NCBI RefSeq assembly: GCF_963678975.1
Contig: NC_089275.1
Location: 15,512,220 to 15,576,219 of the forward strand
Origin: Dysidea avara
Taxonomy: Eukaryota > Porifera > Demospongiae > Dictyoceratida > Dysideidae
Direction: 5' to 3'
Length of the DNA stretch: 64,000 nt
Part shown: piece after piece, positions 13,037 to 26,880 of the stretch
Numbering within the stretch: position 1 is the first letter of the stretch
How the letters are laid out: every line of letters begins with the position of its first letter
Notes under the pieces: model-generated
Databases searched by the model: none
What the model was told of the DNA's origin: nothing
The model's input: the letters and a program-made list of their open reading frames with translations, nothing else
Program-made: the position numbers and the translations under genes

Positions 13037-14228
13037 TCAACTTGGACATTGTGGTATTTCAGTAATAGTAACTCCACGATCTTCATTTGTTAACAGTGAA
13101 CGAAGATGATGGTTTAGGGAGGTGAGTATGCAGTACAAACTGTCTGGATTATGGAACACTTGGTCCATGTGTCCATATATTTGTAATTAGACTCTATTTA
13201 GGCTGTTTTGGGTGGGTAATAAATCTCATATACTCCACCTTGTTTTCTAATATACTCCACGCCTTCAAGCACAATATGACATATGCTCAAATTCGGGTTT
13301 GTCCAATCGCTATGCGTTATTCACGTGCAGTGATTTAACGAGCACGATTATTTAGTCACGTGAGGACGCATAGTTGCCATGGCGCTAGTATTATCGTAAA
13401 AAAACCAGTCGCTTTCGCCGAGCCTACAGCAGAAACAGCCGTGGATGAGGTAAGTAATCTGAGTGTAACGTGAAATAGAGTCTAAAGCAGTTATACGGGC
13501 ACAATGTGGAGTCTATGAAATTTATAAACCCTCAGGCCCTTAGTAGCGCCCTCGCTTCGCTCGTGCGCTACAGCCCGGGCCTTCGGGTTTATAAATTTCA
13601 TAGACTCCACATTGTGTCCGTATAACTATTATATATTCATTGAAAGTGAAAGTTGGACAGTACACTCCTGTTAGATCCAGCTGTGTAACAAATACAAAAT
13701 ATCATATAAACACTGCACATGTTAATGTAGATGGTTTGGTTTCAACTCACATGAATATGATTAAGATTAGCTGTTGCCACTTGTAAGTGATAAAGGATTT
13801 CTCGTGTTTGAGGATCATTTGTCATGAACACTAATTTGAATAGGAAAGCATTAATGTGTGTAATATTAGTACACTGAGGTGCATCGAGCTGTTGGTAACG
13901 TGTTAGAAGTCCACCTTGAAGTGTAGATAATAGTCCCCTAGCACATTGCTCTACAGGCATAGACTGTAACAGAACAATATACATAAATATGTATTTAACT
14001 TAGTGTCTGTGTTGAACTTACAGCAAGTTTATCTCTGACAATGTTAATTGTTGTCATTATCCGACAACTATATGCAATGAATAAAGAATTTCTGTCATCT
14101 TGATTTCGTTTAACATGTGAAAGAGGAGCTTGATGTTGTTGTAGTTGTAGAGTAGGAGCAGCTGAAGAAGAAGAGTGCAGAGTGCTAATGATGAAGAAAC
14201 ATCCAATAGCCAGTGAGAAGATCTTCAT
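13037..14228 (-). pseudogene. Secreted six-cysteine protein, array copy C, last exon split by an insertion
   Basis: Exon 1 (14,228-14,022) and exon 2 (13,963-13,751) are intact with normal splice sites. Exon 3 starts normally at 13,680 but after about 17 codons enters an inserted block (13,628-13,187). The remaining exon 3 sequence (13,186-13,037) is still open to the family stop, so the insertion looks recent. As it stands the reading frame continues into the insert for about 33 codons, adding a basic tail with two cysteines, and stops there. The last three family cysteines are reduced to one. I see no GT-AG pair that would remove the insert cleanly. Either a pseudogene or a gene with a new C-terminus. 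Confidence 0.75.
13187..13628. mobile_element. Composite MITE/foldback insertion in exon 3 of copy C
   Basis: Two adjoining inverted-repeat modules. The first, 13,187-13,485, is bounded by TTAGACTCTATTT and its complement AAATAGAGTCTAA. The second is a near-perfect hairpin with arms 13,489-13,531 and 13,585-13,627, the spacer folding further (GTAGCGC/GCGCTAC). Intact copies read from TTTGTA directly into AATATTCATTG here. The block is richer in CpG than its surroundings. Superfamily not assigned. Confidence 0.75.
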
Positions 14229-14310
14229 TGTAAATTATCTTGTAATGTTAACAAGTTTATCACTGATAAGTAATGATTAGTTGAAGTGAAGTTAGTACAA
14301 ACTGTAACGG

Positions 14311-14318
14311 TTTTTATA
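14311..14318 (-). promoter_or_regulatory. TATA box of copy C
   Basis: TATAAAAA on the minus strand, 83 bases upstream of the ATG at 14,228. The promoter block is preserved although exon 3 is interrupted. Confidence 0.6.
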
Positions 14319-15047
14319 CTATTACTAACTACCTAAATGATCATTGATGTGAAGAATTTCAGAGAATATTACATGAAGTGTGATTCATACTTAGAAAGGA
14401 AAGATCCACTAGTATGTGTATTTATCATAGATCCACCATTGGGCTGTCACAAACAACATTAATTTTACTGTAAGAGTTATTTACAAAATTGTACAGCACC
14501 TAGTCATCAAATTTGTGATGTGTGAAGACTTGAAGACATGTGGATAGCACAATGTATGTACTTTTTGCAACTTTTTTAATATTTAAAAATCAGCAATTAG
14601 TACTATGAACAATTAGTATGTGTACACAGAAAGTTAAACAGTGTACACTCTCCATCTGTACATCTTGAGTGTAAATGAACATGCAGCGTAGTTGCAATAG
14701 ATAATTGGAATACTATGGACTATTATGGGGAAGCTGTTTAGACTTATAAAAAGTGCTTTTTACACAGTTTTATTGATTACTTGGTTTGAAACCATTGTTT
14801 TCACAAGTAGTAATACTATTCATTCTCTGAGTTTGGACAAACTTTATGTACTTTTAGAGTATATATTTGTTGGCTGTAATTTCTTAAAACACTTTCAGAC
14901 TGTATTTATTTAATTTAATTGCTTGTTCACAGTACCCAGAGCCATGTTATGTCAGCATTCCTGATGAAGATAAGATTTTCTGTAGCAGTACCAATCTGAT
15001 GAGGGAATCGTGTGATGACTATTATTTCTTTTTAATACCATATCCAA

Positions 15048-15771
15048 CAATTAAGCGACTTTTAATAAAAAAAATTTTATTGGCAAGATACACGCGTCTA
15101 CACTGGAAGCAGGTTTTCAAGGCTCTGTTATGGAGCGTAAGATAACTTTTAAACCCTTTCCAGGTTCTAGCAGGAATGGCCAGCATGACATCTACTTTCA
15201 CGTAAAATGTAACAGCTTAATACGGCCTTCTTCATGGTACAAAGTAGGGGGTTTAACATTACACATAGAACCATTGGCCATGAAAATATTGGCTCACCTC
15301 AACAATCCAGGCGCAAACTTTTTAACGATTCCAGGTTATACCAGGCTAGATCTATCCTTTCTTGAATACTTCAGCTAGCTATACCGTTCGTGACGAACGT
15401 TTTACACGGTACAAATAATTTTATAAAAATCACTATCTCAATCCAATAGTCGCATACCCTGGCTGAGCACTGATTATTAATGACGCGCGCGCTATATTGC
15501 GTGGGCGAGTTGCAATGGAGAAGTATTACGTTCTTGAATGTTTAATTCATCAACTTTTCAATGGTCAATAGTCCTTGTACATCATGCTAATTACTTTTTT
15601 AGATCACGTGATACATCTTTGTATTTTGTACATGTAATCAAATAAATATTTTGAAAAATGGTCATTATAAAAATTTCAAGTTACTTGTTTGCAGTTCTCC
15701 AACGTATAAACCTGTGGAAAAAACAGTCACATTTAAATTGGTGAATTTAAAAAATCTTTATCACGCACACA

Positions 15772-15835
<64 letters not shown>

Positions 15836-17106
15836 CACACACTACACACACACTACACACACACACACTACACACACACACACACTACACACTACACACA
15901 CACACTTCACTACATATTCACATAAAAATAAAACACTACAAGGTATGGTAATGGTTGTTTACATTGGTTAATTTTGTGGTGTGCCACATATAGCAACAAG
16001 GGAAATGTGTATCTGTGATCAAGAATTTAATTTAGTTTGTAATATCAATCTTTGTCAACTAGAGATGAACTGGCTATTGGTAAAAAGCGAGGGGTAGCCA
16101 ATGCCTTGGGAATCTTGTATGCTATGTGAGAAATCCAATCAGAAATACACAAATATATTAGAAACCAAATCCTAAATCCTAAATCATGTAAAAATAAAGG
16201 AGAAAGTGAGTTTAACAAAGTAGACAATGATCGATCATGAATAACTAGAACAAGATGTAGATCAACAACTGTACAGGTAGTTACTAGTTAGCAATATCAC
16301 TAAATGCTTTTAAAAATACATAAAGATTGGGAGTCTCGTATACGCCAGTTGGGTGCTTTGCTTGGGCATTGACAAACCCATTTCTGTGTTTTGCGTGGGC
16401 GTTGGCTACCCCTCGGGAAAAATAAAATAATGAAAGACTATACAGAAGCTGATCTGTACAGAAGATGAGCCCTGCACAGCTACGTGGGCTTCTTTTTACA
16501 AAGCATACGCTCACCTTATTTGCACATTGCCCAATCATCATCATGGACGCTTCCACCTCCCACCGTGCACTAAAGTAATAGAAACAAACATCATTAAATA
16601 ATATAAGCATTAATATTATTATAGCATAACACAGCAGCACAATATTACAGCATGATAAACAAACCAAAGTATTTATACAGAAAACTATGTCATAGACATT
16701 TAATCGTCTTTGAGCAAGGCCATTTTAACGAAGGCGCAAATTGGGCGTGGGTGGGCAATTCATTACATTCTTTTCGCCGTTTATAACTATCACTGGCAAA
16801 CTAATGCATATACTATATCAAAGAACGTATATATTTAAACAGTTGTATGATACTTATAGACTGTTTTTTCACTGTCAACCACTTCTTGCGCGTGGGCGGC
16901 CCACCACCCCTCCCCTCCGCACCCTCCCACCCACCCACCCCCTATATGATATACGTGCTATACAGCTGAGCATATAAAAGTTGCTAAAATTAACAGGTTT
17001 TTGTAGAATCAGTTTTATTTTTAAAATTCTAATTGAACAAACAGTACATTTTCATACTGTAGCTGAATGACATTTAAATACATTGAATTGTCTGATATGC
17101 GGCACT
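15048..17106. mobile_element. 2-kb insertion private to the C-D spacer
   Basis: The A-B spacer reads continuously at the corresponding point (about 1205-1220), so this block was inserted (or lost from the other copy). It holds an 82-codon plus-strand frame (15,130-15,378), a (CA)n microsatellite, an inverted pair GAGGGGTAGCCAA near 16,090 and TTGGCTACCCCTC near 16,402, and a minus-strand frame (16,667-16,284) with two imperfect copies of a 12-residue unit. GC-rich CpG-containing patches differ from the flanks. No transposase or RT seen. Confidence 0.5.
15763..15906. repeat. (CA)n microsatellite with CACTA interruptions
   Basis: A pure CA run followed by several ACTACACACA units. Confidence 0.95.
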
Positions 17107-20100
17107 CTAATAACCAAAGTGTGTATTATATGTACCTAAATGTTTTAGCACTTGAAGTTGTGTGGTCACACTCTAAAAATCTACTGTTGTACACATATGT
17201 AGCACACATCTGCTTGTGAAGTATTTCTAATAGAGTAGTCACTTTTAAGGATTCCTCTAAAGTTACTCTAATAGAACAGTCATATATTATCCATTGCATT
17301 AAAAACACTAAAGAGCAGTTGGATTGGTAACCCAGTTTCTGTTGTGATGTGTATCTTCTAGTGTGAAGGGTCATTCTGTATGGTTCAGTGTTGTGCTTAT
17401 CTTATTGTTGTGTCTCTGTTAGGGATTGGTTGATGAGGCATCTTGTGTATGGCTAATGGCAAAGCATACCAAGATAGAGAAGAAGAGGGGACAGGTAAAG
17501 ATATGCACATTTTCATAACAGGCACAATAATATGTACATTGCTTTTACTTTTAGATTGTTGAAGTTGACTTATTGTATTGCTCTGATATTCAGTACAAGT
17601 AATGAGGTGAGATAAATGTTGTAACTGCAGTGAACATTGATTGCATGATGCTATAGGGGTTGTCAATATTATTATATTGCTCCAATTATTCATATCTTTA
17701 TATCTTTAGCACACTACGTAGTTGTTTATATATTGGACAGTTTTGCCTGAAATGATTATCAATAATTTTACAGAATTCTTAGTACATAATTTCCAATGCT
17801 CAACTTTAGTAACTGTAACCAGGTTCTCTTAGCTTTTCCATGACAAGTAGTCTACTTCTCTTTAACAATGTTCCACTAGCTACAGCTTGATCATTCTTTT
17901 TATCAGTACATTTAAACCACATTAATAGGGCACCTATTGAGATGGTCTTATTAATGAAGCATGTCTTACTATGTTTTGGACCTATTGGTTGTGTTTAATG
18001 TGATGAGGTCGGTTACCTATTGCAGAAGTGCTAGCCATGTAAGTGAGGTTTTACTGTAACTATGTAATCTGAAGTTACCTTTGAGAGTTGAGAGAAATAA
18101 TTCATCTTGTCAATGATCCAGAATTTGCTGGTCAATCATCCAGTCTAGTTATTATCATAGCAATAGTGTTAGTATGTCAATTGGTAGGAAGTGAAGAGGA
18201 GGTGAGTTCTGAATGAACTAGTAGTAGTGTAGAAAGATCCTGGAGGTTTGCATAGGTGATTATCTTGTCAATAACAAAACTGTATTAGTCTTAACTGAAC
18301 AATGCTAAACAATTCAGTACATGTGGTGCTATTGTTTATAATAGTACACATACTGATGATGGTACATGAATGGTCCATGGTTTTAAGTGATAAACTTACA
18401 GGTATTTTATTGTATTTATATATCATAATTGTCTCATTACAAACAACTGATTGGTAGAATTCCATGTAAAATAAGTCATTATGACACCCAGATGATGTTG
18501 ATGTGTGTATTTTCTTTAGCAATCCTAACTATATTAGCCAAGATATAGTTAAAGGATTTTAAGAGTTCTTATGGATATTTCCAAGCTGAGTAGTTCTAGT
18601 TTTGTTAAAATAAGTTGGACATACATATGTGGTACTATGTGAGAAGAGAGATAATTGTTGTGCAGTATATGTTGAGGAAATAGTATGAAACTTGGAGAAA
18701 CAATTGTTACTATTTTTTTTAAAATTCTGTACAAAACTATGGTACTACTGCTTATTAGTTCTAAACTTTATACTACAGACCAGTCCGTCATACATTTTGA
18801 GTGCATGGTGCAAGATATTTGGAGCTTTGAGCTTTTGTCAACTTTGCAGTTTGATATCCTACTCATCATGTTTGAAGTACACATGTAACTGTGTATTAAC
18901 ATGTATACAGTACTTGCCATATTTAGTCACTAAGCATCCATAAGGCCACATAAACTTATTTATTAGTTTCTCATCCTACTGTACTCAAATTTATAGCAGT
19001 GTGGGAGGGAAGATTTTTATTTTATTTCTGCTAACTAGATAACTAGCTGACTTAGCTAGCTAAAATGACTCAAATGCAAAATTTTAAGACTACTCTAGCA
19101 AGGTACCAATTATAAAAGGTGCTCATTGGCTTCCCTTAGCCAAAAAATCCTTGATGAGGTAAGAAAAATAGTGATGCGGATGTGGATGAGAAAATAGGAC
19201 TAATAATTAAGTTTATGTAGCCTAACAATCCACAGGTATCAAATTTTGATTTGGATTTTGGAATCTTCTCCAGACAGTGAGAAATATACATTACCAGCTT
19301 GAACAAGAAATATTATTGTATACATCACTGAACATTAATAAACTAATTGGTTAGTTAAAAATATTTTTTGTTCACTCACTTGTAACTTGTTTAGATTATA
19401 ATTAATGTATAGTAACTGTCCAGCTGGATGTTCCATGAAGACAAGCCAGTGAGTTAGTTTCTTTTTGACACACCAAATTTCATGCATTAAGTACCAACCG
19501 GGTTTTAGCCATACTTAGCCTTTTTGGTTCTGTTAGCAGATGTGGTTAGAAATATCACTACTACATAACTACTGTGTATACAGTAAATTAAAGTAACAAG
19601 AAAAGAATACTTGTGGTTGGATTAAGATGAAGTCTTGGAAACATTAAGAAAAATTTTATTTGTGCTATACTGCTGCAGTGTGACAGAAGCTAGAGTAAAT
19701 GATGATGGTAAACGTCTTGTTGATTATTTAGACAATATATAGTATACAAACAGGAACCAAGACTCAGGGTTACCATACACTGATAGCCAAAGAGTGATCA
19801 GTGCAGGAGCCCTGGCAAGACTTACATACAGTACAAAATTAACTACACAGTAACAAAGTTCAGGTCAAGAGGTCCAATAGATCCCACTCTGCATGGGGAA
19901 GCTCTAGAAATGAAAATTCTGTAAGAGCAAGATGGCAATATGAGCAGCCTGCTCAAACAGTGACCGTACAGTTTTCTTCAGCACACAACAAGCAGGAGCC
20001 ACTTGAGCAAGTGTTTCTGGCATAAAGTGACCCAGTCTGGCATAAAGTGACCCAGACACGAGTTATGTGGCTTTAAAAGTATCCAGTATGTTTTGTGTTG

Positions 20101-22403
20101 GGATATTCTGTGCATGAATTTGTAGCTCGTGAACATTTCCTTGAAAATGGCCATTTGATTAATTATGGATAGAATGGGATTAGGGATTTAATGGTCAGTT
20201 GATGAGATCACAACACAGAATTTCCTTCCTTGTTCCACACAATAGTTGATACACAAGAATTGTATTATTTATCCTATACTGAGTGTTTACTAGTTTACTA
20301 CACTTGTTCATTCATTTGTAACTTGTGATAACAATATCAAGTTAGTAACCAGTTGATGTGTTGATCCAAGAATGATAATCAATCTCTAGAGTTCCTATGG
20401 GTATATACTTATATTTTGAATTAACAAGGAGAAAACATCATGACTGCCTGGCAGACTCATGTAATCGTTCGAGCGTTAATCAGATTATGCAGGTTCGAGG
20501 CTAACCATGCAGGTCCAGTCATGGATTTTTTCTCCTTTCTCCACTTTTTCAAACACACTTTATGTAACAACTTTAAACAGGCAGTAGGACCAGGTACTGT
20601 ATTCTACAGATCTTCAGCACTTGTGCTGTAAAGCCTTAATAAATAAAATAAAAATAAATAAATAAAAATAATCATTTTGTGTAGTATAAACATAATGATA
20701 TGTTCTAATTCAATAACATGATCAAAAGAATACGTTAATACATAGCTCAGTAGTGAATCTTGGGGTGGTTCCAGGGACAGCTCCAGGGGATTTCTGAGGT
20801 TTCCGGAAACCTGTCACGTTCAGATTGAGATACTCTAATAGAGCAGTCAATCACTCTAAAAAAGCACTCACAGTATTCAGAGCAGCAGTGTAGCAAGCTA
20901 TGTACATAGCTATAAATAAGGATTTATGTACTTTATCAATGATATTAACATATAGTTAGTGGAGGGAATGTAGTTATTCTCAGCAGGCAGCGACCTTCTT
21001 GTTGTTGGTTTTTTTATGTTTTAGGTCTTCACCAAAAATCTAGCTAGCTATATGCTCTTCATCGGAAACCAGTCACCAAAAATCCTGGAGCTGTCCAATG
21101 GGTTCCACAGTCACCATCACCTCCACTCTGAACATGTTAATAATATAGCTGTAGTCAACATAGTCATCTACATTGCTCTAATGATGTATAGCAAATAATC
21201 ATTTCACAGCAATGTTTTACTGTTTTGCAACATCAAATGATTGCTTAATACAGTAATTAACTATATGAAACTGTTGGAACACCACTAGTACTATCATGTT
21301 ATTGCTATTTATTCAGACTAGGTACTTTGGAATATGCCTACACTACACATTGTAGAGGATAATGGAGCACTACAGAGTCCAAGATAATTATATTTTCTGC
21401 ATATTTAGGGTGAAGATTGTAACTCCATACAGATGACTCTAGTGATATAGATCACTATCAGTACTGCATTTAATGTATTCTGTTACCAAGTATAATCCTG
21501 TTCTTCAATTTGTTATTATTGTGTACAAAGACTATACTGCATAAAAATTAAAGGTTGTGTATACTTATTATATTCACAAAAGATACAATGAAACTATATT
21601 ATGTTACAAAGCCATGTTACAAAACTAGATGACATTGTGGTTGCTTCATTGAAACTTCCTTAAAATTAATGTTTATAAAGCTATTATTGTATAATATTCA
21701 GTGCTCTCAGGGACAGTAGCTCGTGTACAATCTCAAAACATTATTAGCAAGTTAGAACTAGGTGATCATAGATTTTATAATGCTAAACTGAAGCATGTAT
21801 AAGCTACAGTACATACAGCATTATACAATTTGTTCCATCTTGTATACTTTATTTTTATATCATCAACATAACTGTAAAATATTCAGCTGAAAGTGCACCA
21901 GAGTTGCAAACTGGGTTAAAGTGGTAAAGACAAACTTTTTAAGGAGAGTCACGGAATTACACTGCATAAGCAACTTAAGAAAAGTGAAGGAGAATATACT
22001 CTTGGCAAGTGTGATGCAGTAGACTAGAGAGTCGAGGGTATGGAAGTTTTGTACATGAAATTACACAATGAAACTTGATTAAATACAGAAGATATGGACT
22101 TGTATGCCATTATTTGGGTCAGGGGACATGCTCCCTTCAGATCATTATACAGAAGGTTTGAGATAATAGACCATTCTCACTGTATTGTTACAAATAAATT
22201 ATTTTAGCTAGAGCATTTCAAATGAAATACACACAATGTGTCTGATAGTGGTTGACTGTTATATTAAAACATTTGGAACAAGTATTGATCAAAAGTGGCA
22301 GTCTTCCTGAAATTACATAGTCAAATACTTCAATGAAGCTTCATGTCTTATAACACTTCACTAATTATTAAGTGTATTTATCTCTGTGTTACGTGTGATA
22401 CAG
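17107..22403. repeat. C-D spacer, second copy of the large duplicated spacer
   Basis: Collinear with about 1216-6043 of the A-B spacer, with many single-base differences and small indels. Private differences include a SINE at 20,382-20,667, about 400 bases at 19,680-20,080 ending in two tandem TCTGGCATAAAGTGACCCAG units, and the lack of the SINE found at 4830-5213. The exon-like segment at 17,423-17,494 has a better donor (CAG before GTAAAG) than its counterpart in the A-B spacer. Confidence 0.6.
20382..20667 (+). mobile_element. tRNA-derived SINE, complete, with target duplication
   Basis: Bounded by ATAATCA at 20,375-20,381 and 20,668-20,674; the empty site is seen at 3949 in the other spacer. 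It has a B-box (GGTTCGAGGCT near 20,492), a TTCAGCACTTGTGCTG stem-loop near the 3' end and an (AATA)n tail, the layout of a SINE mobilised by a LINE. Confidence 0.75.
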
Positions 22404-22983
22404 GTTGTGTACAGTATGAATATAGTACAGCCCCTCAAGCTGTCAGTTGCATGACATCTAAGGGTAGGAAATGTATAGAGTAATTGCCATGATAATAATG
22501 GAAGCGTTATGATACCTTGATCACCAGGTAGTGTTCATGCGTATCATGACTTCTCCACATTTTGTTTAATGAAGTACAATTCGAAAAACAATACCATAGC
22601 ACAAGTAGTTTTGAAACATTCTCTAATGTTATTACAATGATCAGTATACCTGACTACTTTAGTACAATAGTTTAGTTAATATTACTTGTATTAAAATTTT
22701 CACTGTTTTTTCAGAGTTTCTTAATGAAACAGTGCAAACAGTAGATTTTCTTACTTCATACTCGTACCTAATATTTATAAAATTGTGCTGGCATTATCAT
22801 CGCCTCCCCACCTGCAATAGCTATTTGCTCAAAATAATTTATAACTTTAATTTTCTATGCAACACAAAATTAATTTACATCCATGATACACAATATATTT
22901 TAGTAAATCATGTCCATATCAGATTCCATAATCCATACATGCAGTATTCAATTTTCAACTCGGACATGGTGGTATTTCAGTAA
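22404..22983 (+). CDS. Candidate last two exons of an unknown plus-strand gene, second copy
   Basis: Counterpart of 6044-6623: exon 22,404-22,463 with a GTAGG donor and exon 22,715-22,983 ending at TAA, joined in the same phase. Both frames stay open in the two copies although several residues differ. The end overlaps exon 3 of copy D antisense. Confidence 0.3.
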
Positions 22984-23700
22984 TGGTAACTCCACGATCT
23001 TCATTTGTTAACAGTGGAAGAAGGTGGTGGTTTAGGGAGGTGAGTATGCAGTACAAACTGTTTGGATTATGAAACACTTGGTCCATGTGTCTATATATTT
23101 GTAAATATTCATTGAAAGTGAAAGTTGGACAGTACTCTCCTGTTAGATCCAGCTGTGTAACAAATACAAAATATCATATAAACACTGCACATGTTAATGT
23201 AGAGGGTTTGGTTTCAACTCACATGAATATGATTAAGATTAGCTGTTGCCACTTGTAAGTGATAAAGGATGTCTCGTGTTTGAGGATCATTTGTCATGAA
23301 GACTAGTTTGAATAGGAAAGCATTAATGTGTGTAATATTAGTACACTGAGGTGCATCGAGCTGTTGGTAACGTGTTAGAAGTCCACCTTGAAGTGTAGAT
23401 AATAGTCCCCTAGCACATTGCTCTACAGGCATAGACTGTAACAGAACAATATACATAAATATGTATTTAACATAGTGTCTGTGTTGAACTTACAGCAAGT
23501 TTATCTCTGACAATGTTAATTGTTGTCATTATCCGACAACTATATGCAATGAATAAAGCATTTCTGTCATCTTGATTTCGTTTAACATGTGAAAGAGGAG
23601 CTTGATGTTGTTGTAGTTGTAGAGTAGGAGCAGCTGAAGAGGAAGAGTGCAGAGTGCTAATGATGAAGAAACATCCAATAGCCAGTGAGAAGATCTTCAT
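22955..23700 (-). CDS. Secreted six-cysteine protein, array copy D (complete)
   Basis: Exons 23,700-23,494, 23,435-23,223 and 23,152-22,955 give 205 residues with the same phase-0 introns and splice sites as copy B. All six mature cysteines, the Lys-Arg site and the NIT sequon are kept. Differences from B are scattered substitutions (for example Leu12 to Phe, Pro85 to Gln, Gln202 to Pro). Copies B and D share the neighbouring sequence on both sides, so they are likely the same position of a duplicated two-gene unit. Confidence 0.8.
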
Positions 23701-23782
23701 TGTAAATTATCTTATAATGTTAACAAGTTTATCACTGGTAAGTAATGATTAGTTGAAGTGAAGTGAGTACAAACTCCAATGG

Positions 23783-23790
23783 TTTTTATA
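23783..23790 (-). promoter_or_regulatory. TATA box of copy D
   Basis: TATAAAAA on the minus strand, 83 bases before the ATG at 23,700. Confidence 0.6.
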
Positions 23791-23859
23791 CTATTACTAA
23801 CTACCTAAATGATTATTGATGTGAAAAATTTCAGAGAATATCACACTTTGATGATTTAC

Positions 23860-25834
23860 ATTTTCATGGTTAAATGTGCTGTTATGGTATGGAGAAAATA
23901 CTTGGAAAGGAAATATGTTGCTATGTCCAATGATCAATGTTGATATACTGTATACACTGTTATACAATTATGCACAATTTTTTGTAACAAAAGGATTAAA
24001 TTCAATCACTGTACAGTATGTACAATATACATGCTATTTATTTGGGGCATATTAATACATAATTAGGTGTATGTATTGAAGCATTTCTTTTTAACTTCAC
24101 TAATTACTAATTTTATGATGAATATTATTTTGGCAGTCATTGGAATTAGTGAGAACGAAGCAAGAAAAATTAGTAATCAAAATATGTTTACTTAATTTTG
24201 AACTTTTACCTTTTAGCAAATTGTATGCTATCATGATAAATGTGTGTAGTCTTGCTTTTTAAAACATTCATCCTAAACTATAGCTGTGTGCCACTTTGAT
24301 GGAAGTTTACAAAGTTAGTAACTGTTGTAAGTGCTAAGTATAAGTTACAGCTGAATTGTAAATCTCCATTTTGGATGAGATCCATAATAGTTGGTCCTTA
24401 GAACTTTCATTATCTGCTTTCCTTTTTAATTTTCCTTAAAACATTCCTTGAATGGGGGCTTCCTTTAATAGTTTATAAATAGGGAAGATATAAGTTTCTA
24501 CATCAATCATGATTTATTTATTCACTTTTATCTAAGCTACCATTAAGGATACCGTGTAGGGAAGGGAAATGATATCCTAAATGATTTCCACGGTAGTACA
24601 TATCACCAAAAATTGAGTTGTCAGTTACAGATGCTTGAGGAAATACTATGAAACTTGGAGAAACAGTTGGTACATTATTCTTTGTATAATGCTGTACAAA
24701 ACTACTACTACTACTACTAATGATTCTGAACTTTATACTACTGCAGACTACAGAGCAGTCCATCATAAATTTTTAGTGGGGCAAGATATTTGGGGTTTAA
24801 GGATCATATGATAATCCACTGGTTATGACACAGCATTTCAAATTTTGGTTTGGATTTTGGAATCTTCTCCTTCCAAACAGTAGGAAGTATACATTACCAG
24901 CTTGAACCAGAATTAATTGTAATATTATGTGCACATCACCATGCAAACATTAATAAACTAATACAAATTAATAGCTACCTTTTTTCACTCACTTGTAACT
25001 TGTTTAGATTATAAGTAATGTATAATAACTGTCCAACCAGGATGTTCCATGAAGACAAGCTATAGTAACAGTGCCGGTGAGTTACTTTCTTTTTCACATG
25101 CACCAGATTCCACACATTAAGCTTAGTAAGTACCAACAGGTGTTTTAGCTATACTTGAATTTCCTTCCTTGTTCCACAAAATAGTTGATACATGGAATTG
25201 TTGGGATGTTGTGTGCATGAATTAGTAGCTCATGAATAGTTTGTTGAAAAATGGTTATTTGATTAATTGTGGATGGAATGGGATCAGGGATTTAATGGTC
25301 CATTGATCAGACCACAATACAGAATTTCCTTCCTTGTTCCACACAATAGTTGATACACAAGAATTGTATTATTTATCCTATACTGAGTGTTTACTAGTTT
25401 ACTACACTTGTTCATTCATTTGTAACTTGTTAATGGCAAGTAGTTGGTTGCAATAATAATATTACATAGCATGCAAGATTGGTCTAAAGAAACCTAACAG
25501 CCTTTCAGTAAATACCTGTAAAAAATAGAGGAATTTAAAATAGTATAATCTTCCTTGTAATATTCCCATATGCACACGTGAGGTAGAAGATCACGAGGAT
25601 ATAATATCACAGAATTCCTCATTAGAATAAACATCGTATGATTTATACAAATAGTTAGCTAGTAGCAGTGGATGTGGGTAGTAATCTTAACTATATAATT
25701 TTCTGCTATGACTAGGCAAAATATACAGGATATTAAGAAGTGTTGTTTGCTGATGTGTACAATTTATGTCCTACTATGTGACATAAAGAATTTCCACAGA
25801 GCTTAATCAAGCTCAATGTTGGCTGACTAACTTT
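23860..25834. repeat. D-E spacer, related to the B-C spacer
   Basis: Parts match 7500-9050 in order. Between 23,900 and 24,500 it holds AT-rich sequence I cannot place. It ends where a LINE relic was inserted at about 25,835. No complete gene seen. Confidence 0.5.
24838..25059 (-). CDS. Candidate last two exons of an unknown minus-strand gene (behind copy D)
   Basis: Exon 25,059-24,993 (67 bases, GTGAGT donor) joins in phase 0 to exon 24,900-24,838, which ends at TGA. This is the counterpart of 8141-7921, with a shorter C-terminus. The frames remain open in both copies despite several base changes. Confidence 0.25.
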
Positions 25835-26880
25835 TTTTTCCAAATATTAAAGTCATGCAAAACAGTATCAGCCAAGGAAGGCTGGTTTTCAGCTGTTCCC
25901 TGAGAACACAATATAATACAAGATACAGCACACCTATACACACACACAAGTAAAAGTAGCTTCATTACACACAATACAATTTTTTTAATTCATTGACAGT
26001 ATTAGCACCGTACAGTGTTTTAGGTAAACTGTTCCAAGTGGCTGTGCCCCTAAATGCCAGTGACTGCTTACCATAATTAGTTCTCACACTAGGAGCAAAT
26101 AATCTGTGTACACTTCTACCAGAGTGACCAGTGACATCCACAGCATAAGAGAATATTCCATGTAAATAAGGAGGAGAGATCTTATTAACAATTCTAGAAC
26201 CCTCTAACGCTGTATGAAAAGTACGCCTTTCAGTTATAGTTGATTGCAAGTTAAAATTAATGGAAGAAAGCAATGATGCATAAAGTAAATTTAGAATGAA
26301 GTCTCTCCAGATGACGAGTACTAGTAGAATTTGATGGTGACCACACAGCATCACAGTAATCCAAAACTGGTAGTATATAAGCTTGATACAACAACTGAAT
26401 AACTCTTAGGGGAAGTAGGCTTAACACGGTTTACAGCATGAAGTTTCTAACTCTACTCAGAACATAATCCACATGAGCTTGCCAAGTAAGATGTTGATCT
26501 AGATATAGACTTAGATATTTGGTAGTACAAACCTGATTTTAAATACCACGATTCAATGCTAATGTAAGATTCTGTCCTTTAGTTCTCTGGCAGGAACCAA
26601 TCAGCATACATAATGACTGTATTACATTCAATCTCAATCTGTTAACAGTCAGCCTCGTGGATACATTCTCAACATCAGCATGAAGAATATTTTCAACTAC
26701 AGAAAGGTCACTGTGGCTGAAGTGCAGGTCAGTATCATCTGCATACATAATAGTGTCAGACAAAGAAATAACTGTGACACTATTGACATAAATTTAAAAA
26801 AAAGTAAGGGCACATCTCAAGTGTTGGCAGTCATGGTCCATTTATCAGTTCATTTACTGAACAACCTTTCCCTTGCATCC
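25835..26880 (-). mobile_element. Decayed LINE fragment (RT and C-terminus)
   Basis: Minus-strand frames show a YADDT reverse-transcriptase active-site motif in 26,763-26,539. The frame 26,354-25,965 has a typical LINE C-terminus (TWNSLP followed by a terminal helix and LKKLY). Frames are broken, and the 5' part (endonuclease, early RT) is missing. It separates two sequences that are contiguous at 9030-9065 in the B-C spacer, so it inserted after the duplication. Confidence 0.75.

Noticed and set aside
13441-13630. Hairpin as a possible structured ncRNA
   Set aside because: Near-perfect arms inside an insertion that is absent from the other gene copies fit a foldback element better.
16284-16667. 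127-codon minus-strand frame with a 12-residue repeat
   Set aside because: The repeat is short and the rest has no recognisable features; probably part of an inserted repeat.
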